Assembly: GCA_001897035.1 (NCBI GenBank)
Contig: MKRS01000368.1
Location: 1 to 9,626, forward strand
Length of the DNA: 9,626 bases
DNA from: Bacteroidales bacterium 45-6
Lineage (GTDB): Bacteria; Bacteroidota; Bacteroidia; Bacteroidales; Dysgonomonadaceae
Reading direction: 5' to 3'
Position numbers and translations under genes: made by a program. The notes beneath the pieces are model-generated. The model was not told the origin of the DNA and made no database searches. It saw nothing but the letters and a program-made list of their open reading frames with translations. This document shows, in pieces, positions 5,438 to 9,626 of this stretch. The stretch's first letter is position 1, and the number at the start of each line of letters is the position of its first letter.

Positions 5438-8134
5438 TTATGGCGTGGTGCATGATTCCTTCGCCGTGTTGCATGGTATTTCTTTTTCCGCTTGCAGGAT
5501 TGTCCGCAACAACTGCTCTCCTACTCCAATCCGGTAGCCCGCAGAGAAGTAATACACATTTCCCTGCGCATCGAGAAACAGCACCAAGGGTAGCTTGTCC
5601 TTCACGGTCTGTCCGTATTCGCCTGCCACTGCTTCCAGAATGTTGTCTTTCACGTCTGTGCCTGCAACATAGTTATCGGGCAAGGAATAGGTGCTTAGTA
5701 TCTTGAGACCGCCAGCCTTCTGTTCGGAGGAGACAAAGACAAACTTGGTTTTCAACTTGCCCAAGGCTTCCTTGTAGGGTCCCAGATCGTTCATGATGTG
5801 CTTGGAGGGTTCTTTGTCGGGATCAATGACGACCAAGACAGTTTGCTGCCCTCCGCTCAGGTTAGCCAGAGAGACGGCAGAAGCGGCATCAACCGGCTGC
5901 ACGTTCAGTTTACCTAAATCTAATTTTCCGGAAGCTTTCAGTCCGCCCGCCTCCCGAACCAATTCGACTACGACACGAGTGGTGGAATCGGGAGATATTT
6001 TGAAATAACTGATGGAACTCAACACCGAGCCGTCCGATTGCCTATTACCCGTGACAAGCGAATAATACCCGGCTTCGAGCTTGATGTTGGCGGGGAATTC
6101 AGAAACTCGTTTTCCTTCATCAAATTCGAGGGTTTTGTAGTTGCCATCCTGCAATTTTCCGATGGTGAAATGCAAGTAATATTGAGGTTCTACCAAGTTG
6201 TTGCCGTTGGAAAGCTGTAAGCTGCCTGTGGCGGTCGATGTTTTGTTTTCAGTAGTGAAACTGATCGTTTTCCAAATGCCGTTATCCAAGTATTGGGGTT
6301 CCACGGTTTCCTGGTTGATGCGAGCTGCCAAGCCGAACGAGCGGCATGTGGCCACAAAAAGCAAGTCCCTCGACTGCTTGTCGGCAACTCTCAGTTTGAA
6401 TACGCCTGTTGGCGACAAAGGGCTTCGGGAGTGCATGTTGGCCATGCTGTCCACCCGGATATTTTGCTGGATCCAATTGCGGAGAACAGAAACATCCTTC
6501 CGTATTCTCGTTCTAAAGTCTGCCCCAAAAGCGGAATACAAGAACTCCCGCCAATCGGTCAGGTTTTCGTTGGCCATTCGGGGAGAAAGCACGTACTGGA
6601 TGAAAATATCGTCTTGATATGGGGCATAACTTTTCAATCCTTTTGTGGCGGAAGCCAATTGGCCAAGCAGAATGGAGGATTGCGCATCGCTCAGGTCTTT
6701 GTCGGAGAGTTGAGCCAGGAGTGGGAGTACGTATTTGGGACTAACCAACACCCCCTTTTCGAGGTATCCACCCAGTTCCGCCCAGTTGCCGTAGCATTTT
6801 GCAACCGCTTGGCAGACAAGAGCCTTATCAAGTCCTAAACGGGCAGCCAACGCCGAAGCCCACACCGAATCTTTGAATGTAGCCATATAGGCATGACGGA
6901 TCGAATCTTCCTGCAGCAAACGCCCATTGTTTGCCTTCACCTCTTCCGGAGTGGCATTGGCAGCCACTTTTCCCACTTTGGGAGGCACCATGTCGTACTT
7001 GTCGGTGATTCCGTTCAGCGATGTTTTATTGACCGTCAACTGCAATGTGTCTGTGGAAGCCACGGAAAGCTTGCCGTAGCCGAATTTGCCTTTGTAGGAA
7101 GCCCACACCAGCAAATCGCCCAATCCGGTGGTGAGGTTGACAAATCCCTTGTCGGTCACACACGAAGCAATGGCGTAATATTCGGCATAGTTGTATAATC
7201 CAAAATTCACCTTAGCCTTGTCCAACAAGGCTCCGTTCTCGTCTTTTACACTCACGGTGACACGTTTCACGGGAGCATAATACGAGGTCAAATTCAGTTC
7301 GGAAAAGCGGGGAGTACGTGTCAGCACCTCTTCCGAGCCAAAATAGTTTCCATAGACACGGGTGTGCACCAGCATCGCCCGAGTGGCAGGCTCTGCAAAC
7401 CAACCCATATTGAGCCGGGGGTCAGGCTCGCAAGCACCCAAGAACTGCCATTTGCCGTTTATCCACACTTCCACCCAAGCATGGTTGTCGTCGGAATGCG
7501 CCCAACGGGGTGTATAAACTTGGCGGGCAGGAATGCCTACCGTGCGGAGTGCCGTGACGGTGAAGGTGGACTCCTCGCCGCATCGTCCAAACGACTTCTT
7601 AACCGTACTCAAAGGCGCACTTGTGCGGGCATCAGTACCTCTGTAACTTACCTTTTCATGGCACCAGTGATTGACTTCCAGAGCCGCCTTCTCTATCGAT
7701 AGGCCTTTCACCCTTTCCTTCAGCTCATTGTACATCACTTCCCGAAAGTCATCCAAGTTTTCGTTGTTTACCCGCAGAGGCAAAACAAAATGAAGAAACA
7801 CCTCTTCAGGTATATTTTTCCCCCAAGGCATTTCCGCCCGCGCCTTCAAGGCATATTTCACATTTGTATGGATGAACGACGGGGAATAGTCCGCCAAATC
7901 GCTGAGAGGCATATAGGCATACAGAAACCGGAGGGCTTGCTTCTCGTCCGCAGGCATGTTCGTCTGAAGATAATTCCAGATTCCAGTCTTTCCGTTGGCG
8001 GTCAGCCTTTGTTGTTCGGACAACATCTTGTCCATGTCTTTTATCCGCTCCAAATTTCGTATAATTTGAGCGTAAGATGCTGTATTACAAAACAATAAAA
8101 TTAAAACAGAGCATAAAACCAATATCTTTTTCAT
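5438..8134 (-). CDS. Exported protein with tandem transglutaminase-like units (one active-looking, one degenerate) and a C-terminal thioredoxin-like domain
   Basis: The ATG at 8134 gives 898 aa; a TTG two codons upstream is possible, but the ATG followed by Lys-Lys is the better signal-peptide start. Residues 1-22 are a type I signal peptide (MKK, hydrophobic core, TASYAQ). Unit 1 (about 43-370) has a helical lead-in, a transglutaminase/protease-like core with candidate nucleophile Cys185 in RCGEES, GIPAR at 200-204, His218 in NHAWVEVW and an acidic ACEPD motif at 234-238, then a beta-sandwich at about 288-369. Unit 2 (about 443-728) repeats this order; NENLDDFRE (124-132) is matched by NENLTDWRE (522-530), but Lys586 replaces the Cys and the His motif is absent. 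Residues about 762-881 resemble a thioredoxin fold (VLVVIDPD...LPLVLFLDAQGNVYYF) without CXXC. Family members catalyse thiol-based amide hydrolysis or transfer, or are inactive scaffolds. It lies between a SusD-like gene and a SusC-like gene on the same strand, so a role on glycoprotein or peptide substrates is plausible but inferred. Confidence 0.85.
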   Translation of the reverse strand: MKKILVLCSVLILLFCNTASYAQIIRNLERIKDMDKMLSEQQRLTANGKTGIWNYLQTNMPADEKQALRFLYAYMPLSDLADYSPSFIHTNVKYALKARAEMPWGKNIPEEVFLHFVLPLRVNNENLDDFREVMYNELKERVKGLSIEKAALEVNHWCHEKVSYRGTDARTSAPLSTVKKSFGRCGEESTFTVTALRTVGIPARQVYTPRWAHSDDNHAWVEVWINGKWQFLGACEPDPRLNMGWFAEPATRAMLVHTRVYGNYFGSEEVLTRTPRFSELNLTSYYAPVKRVTVSVKDENGALLDKAKVNFGLYNYAEYYAIASCVTDKGFVNLTTGLGDLLVWASYKGKFGYGKLSVASTDTLQLTVNKTSLNGITDKYDMVPPKVGKVAANATPEEVKANNGRLLQEDSIRHAYMATFKDSVWASALAARLGLDKALVCQAVAKCYGNWAELGGYLEKGVLVSPKYVLPLLAQLSDKDLSDAQSSILLGQLASATKGLKSYAPYQDDIFIQYVLSPRMANENLTDWREFLYSAFGADFRTRIRKDVSVLRNWIQQNIRVDSMANMHSRSPLSPTGVFKLRVADKQSRDLLFVATCRSFGLAARINQETVEPQYLDNGIWKTISFTTENKTSTATGSLQLSNGNNLVEPQYYLHFTIGKLQDGNYKTLEFDEGKRVSEFPANIKLEAGYYSLVTGNRQSDGSVLSSISYFKISPDSTTRVVVELVREAGGLKASGKLDLGKLNVQPVDAASAVSLANLSGGQQTVLVVIDPDKEPSKHIMNDLGPYKEALGKLKTKFVFVSSEQKAGGLKILSTYSLPDNYVAGTDVKDNILEAVAGEYGQTVKDKLPLVLFLDAQGNVYYFSAGYRIGVGEQLLRTILQAEKEIPCNTAKESCTTP

Positions 8135-8161
8135 ATTCAAATAGGTATGTTGAGGGCTATC

Positions 8162-8183
8162 AGGATAATTTTCAGGTTATCCT
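8162..8183 (-). repeat. 7-bp inverted repeat in the leader of the transglutaminase-like gene
   Basis: AGGATAA (8162-8168) and TTATCCT (8177-8183) are perfect inverted copies around an 8-nt spacer, ending about 28 nt before the ATG at 8134. In RNA this is a small, AT-rich hairpin without a U tract, so a terminator is unlikely. It could be an operator or a 5' UTR structure, or chance. The rest of the 124-nt gap (8135-8258) holds two weaker 4-5 bp inverted repeats (8223-8239 and 8241-8252) just after the SusD-like stop, and no recognisable promoter. Confidence 0.35.
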
Positions 8184-8258
8184 AAAGCTGTTTTTCCCCA
8201 ATAAAATTCTACTTACAGTTGCTGTCTCTCAAAAAGACAATATCGCGAGATAAATAAC

Positions 8259-9626
8259 CTAAAAATTTGTGCCCCCAGTGTCCCACCACAGTCGTGTCCC
8301 TCCTGTGTCACTTCCGCCGAGAAGACCCAACGCTCCGGCTATTCCATCTGGATTGGTCAGGTATTCGTCGTCCGGGTATGGCACCCTTCGGACAAATCCC
8401 GAAGTGCTAATTGTTCCCCCACTATAATTGACTACCACCGGTAGCAATTTCGGATAGCCTGTCAGGCGAAATTCAGACCAAGCTTCTTGGCCGTCCGGAA
8501 AAAGGGCAATCCATTTTTGGGTAATGATGCGCTCCAGCTTTTCTTCCTTGCTTGCGTTTTCATCCCATTTGATGGTGATGTTGCTGGATTTCGAAAAATT
8601 GTTCGCCGTATTTTTGGGATCGGAATAATCCATGAAAGTGCTTGTCTGGTCGTTCCGATAAGTTTCGTAATCATTCGACAATCCGTACTGGGAAAGGGAA
8701 AGGGCTATTCCCCGATTGTAAAACACCGCCGCATCTCCACCCATGTTCCAGCCCCGGAGGGCACCTTCGGCAAGCAGGAAGGCAACTTCGGATGCGGTGA
8801 TGATCTGCACCGATTTGGCCGTTTCATACATGGCGCCGATCGGGGAAAAATTCACGTATGTACTTTTCGACGAAATGTCAATCCCTTGGCGGATACCGAT
8901 ATACTTGCCACTCACGGCAGGATCCGTCGCCGGCGAAAAATATACTGACAGACGAGGGTCGTTGTAACCTCCCAGCACGGAACCTATCGTGGCACACATC
9001 CGGCACTCATCCCACCCATTGCTAAAAGTCCACAGAGGATGTGGATAGTTGTTCAACGCGATCATCAGGTTGTCCGTATTAGCTGTTATCAGCCCATAAG
9101 TCTGTCCAACAGCCTTTTCCGCCTCCGCCTTTGCTTTTTCTGGATCCACCTTCGCAATCCGGATGGCCAAGCGCAACCTCAAGGAGTTGGCTGCTTGAAT
9201 CCATTTCATCACATTACCGGCATAACAGAGGTCAAACTTTTTGAAGACTGTCGCCTTTTGGCCGACATGATGGCTTAGGGTGTCTATTGCAACGTCCAAT
9301 TCATCGAAGAAACTATAGTAAATGCTTTTCTGAGAATCGTACCCGATGGATGTTTCGGACGTTCCGTACTTGCTGTAAATGATTGGTCCATAATCGTCCG
9401 TCACCCGGTGCATGGAAAACACTTTGAGGATGGTGGCCCAAGCATAGAAGTTGGGATATTTCACGTCATAGCCTAACCGTTTGAACTTGAGTACGGTTGG
9501 CATCACATGGTTGTAATTGTTTTCCCAACGTTTGCTGTACCAGACGAACTTGTATGTCAGGTTGTTTCGGTTGGACATATAAGGACTGGGAGTCACCGTG
9601 TATTGGGCGAAAGCATCTCCCACCAA
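8259..9626 (-). CDS. SusD/RagB-like outer-membrane lipoprotein, N-terminus missing (runs off the window)
   Basis: At least 455 codons are visible, open to the window edge, with TAG at 8259-8261. The signal peptide, lipobox and first segment lie upstream of the window, so the leading TTG/Leu at the edge is not a start. Counting from the edge, family features include the helix with MHRVTDDYGPIIYSKYG (72-88), GNVMKWIQAANSLRLRLAI (137-155), NDPRLSVYF (222-230), the ASEVAFLLAEGALRGW helix, and the C-terminal QEAWSEFRLTGYPKLLP, VPYPDDE and closing RLWWDTGG block. It is of the SusD/RagB lipoprotein type and clearly different in sequence from the SusD-like protein at 256-1821, so it probably binds another ligand and pairs with its own SusC-like transporter, expected just upstream of position 9626. 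The transglutaminase-like gene follows 124 nt downstream on the same strand and may be co-expressed. Confidence 0.92.
   Translation of the reverse strand: MVGDAFAQYTVTPSPYMSNRNNLTYKFVWYSKRWENNYNHVMPTVLKFKRLGYDVKYPNFYAWATILKVFSMHRVTDDYGPIIYSKYGTSETSIGYDSQKSIYYSFFDELDVAIDTLSHHVGQKATVFKKFDLCYAGNVMKWIQAANSLRLRLAIRIAKVDPEKAKAEAEKAVGQTYGLITANTDNLMIALNNYPHPLWTFSNGWDECRMCATIGSVLGGYNDPRLSVYFSPATDPAVSGKYIGIRQGIDISSKSTYVNFSPIGAMYETAKSVQIITASEVAFLLAEGALRGWNMGGDAAVFYNRGIALSLSQYGLSNDYETYRNDQTSTFMDYSDPKNTANNFSKSSNITIKWDENASKEEKLERIITQKWIALFPDGQEAWSEFRLTGYPKLLPVVVNYSGGTISTSGFVRRVPYPDDEYLTNPDGIAGALGLLGGSDTGGTRLWWDTGGTNF

Noticed and set aside
8135..8140. TTG start two codons upstream of the chosen ATG of the transglutaminase-like gene
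   Set aside because: The ATG followed by Lys-Lys gives a standard signal peptide, and there is no Shine-Dalgarno favouring the TTG.
8223..8252. Two small inverted repeats (TGTCT/AGACA and TATC/GATA) after the upstream SusD-like stop as a terminator
   Set aside because: The stems are only 4-5 bp and AT-rich, and the short U run lies between them rather than after a stable stem; too weak to call.
1..9626. CRISPR arrays, tRNA or rRNA genes, insertion sequences, integrases or attachment sites
   Set aside because: No regularly spaced repeats, cloverleaf-like genes, transposase or integrase frames, or terminal inverted repeats were seen; almost all of the sequence is accounted for by the minus-strand genes.

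Overview
The window looks like a polysaccharide-utilisation (PUL-type) region of a Bacteroidota genome, most likely Bacteroidales. The evidence is a SusC-like/SusD-like outer-membrane pair, a second SusD-like gene, the start of a GH29 alpha-L-fucosidase, signal peptides ending in the typical '-AQ', AT-rich leaders without Shine-Dalgarno sequences, and moderate GC. I cannot name the genus. Every supported gene lies on the minus strand, so transcription runs from high to low coordinates. Long plus-strand open frames are shadows of these genes.

In transcription order the layout is as follows. (1) 9626-8259: a 5'-truncated SusD/RagB-like glycan-binding protein whose start, and presumably its SusC partner, lie beyond the window. 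(2) 8258-8135: a 124-nt gap with a 7-bp inverted repeat. (3) 8134-5438: an 898-aa exported protein with two tandem transglutaminase-like units and a C-terminal thioredoxin-like domain. The first unit keeps its Cys/His residues, the second has lost them, and the thioredoxin-like domain has no CXXC. (4) 5437-5262: a 176-nt gap with a hairpin and an inverted repeat, probably the leader of the next transcription unit. (5) 5261-1849: a SusC-like TonB-dependent transporter split into two overlapping frames by a single-base frameshift near 4890. (6) 1821-256: its SusD-like lipoprotein partner, 27 nt downstream. (7) 255-144: a gap with a strong hairpin. (8) 143-1: the first 47 codons of a GH29 alpha-L-fucosidase.

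Working model (inference): the SusD-like lipoprotein and SusC-like transporter capture and import a fucose-containing glycan or glycopeptide, and the fucosidase removes fucose. The upstream SusD-like gene belongs to a second, adjacent SusCD-type locus. The transglutaminase-like protein may act on the peptide part of a glycoconjugate or have a structural role; its substrate cannot be read from sequence. The two most notable observations are the frameshift that separates the transporter's signal peptide and N-terminal domain from its barrel, and the duplicated active-plus-degenerate transglutaminase/thioredoxin-like architecture.
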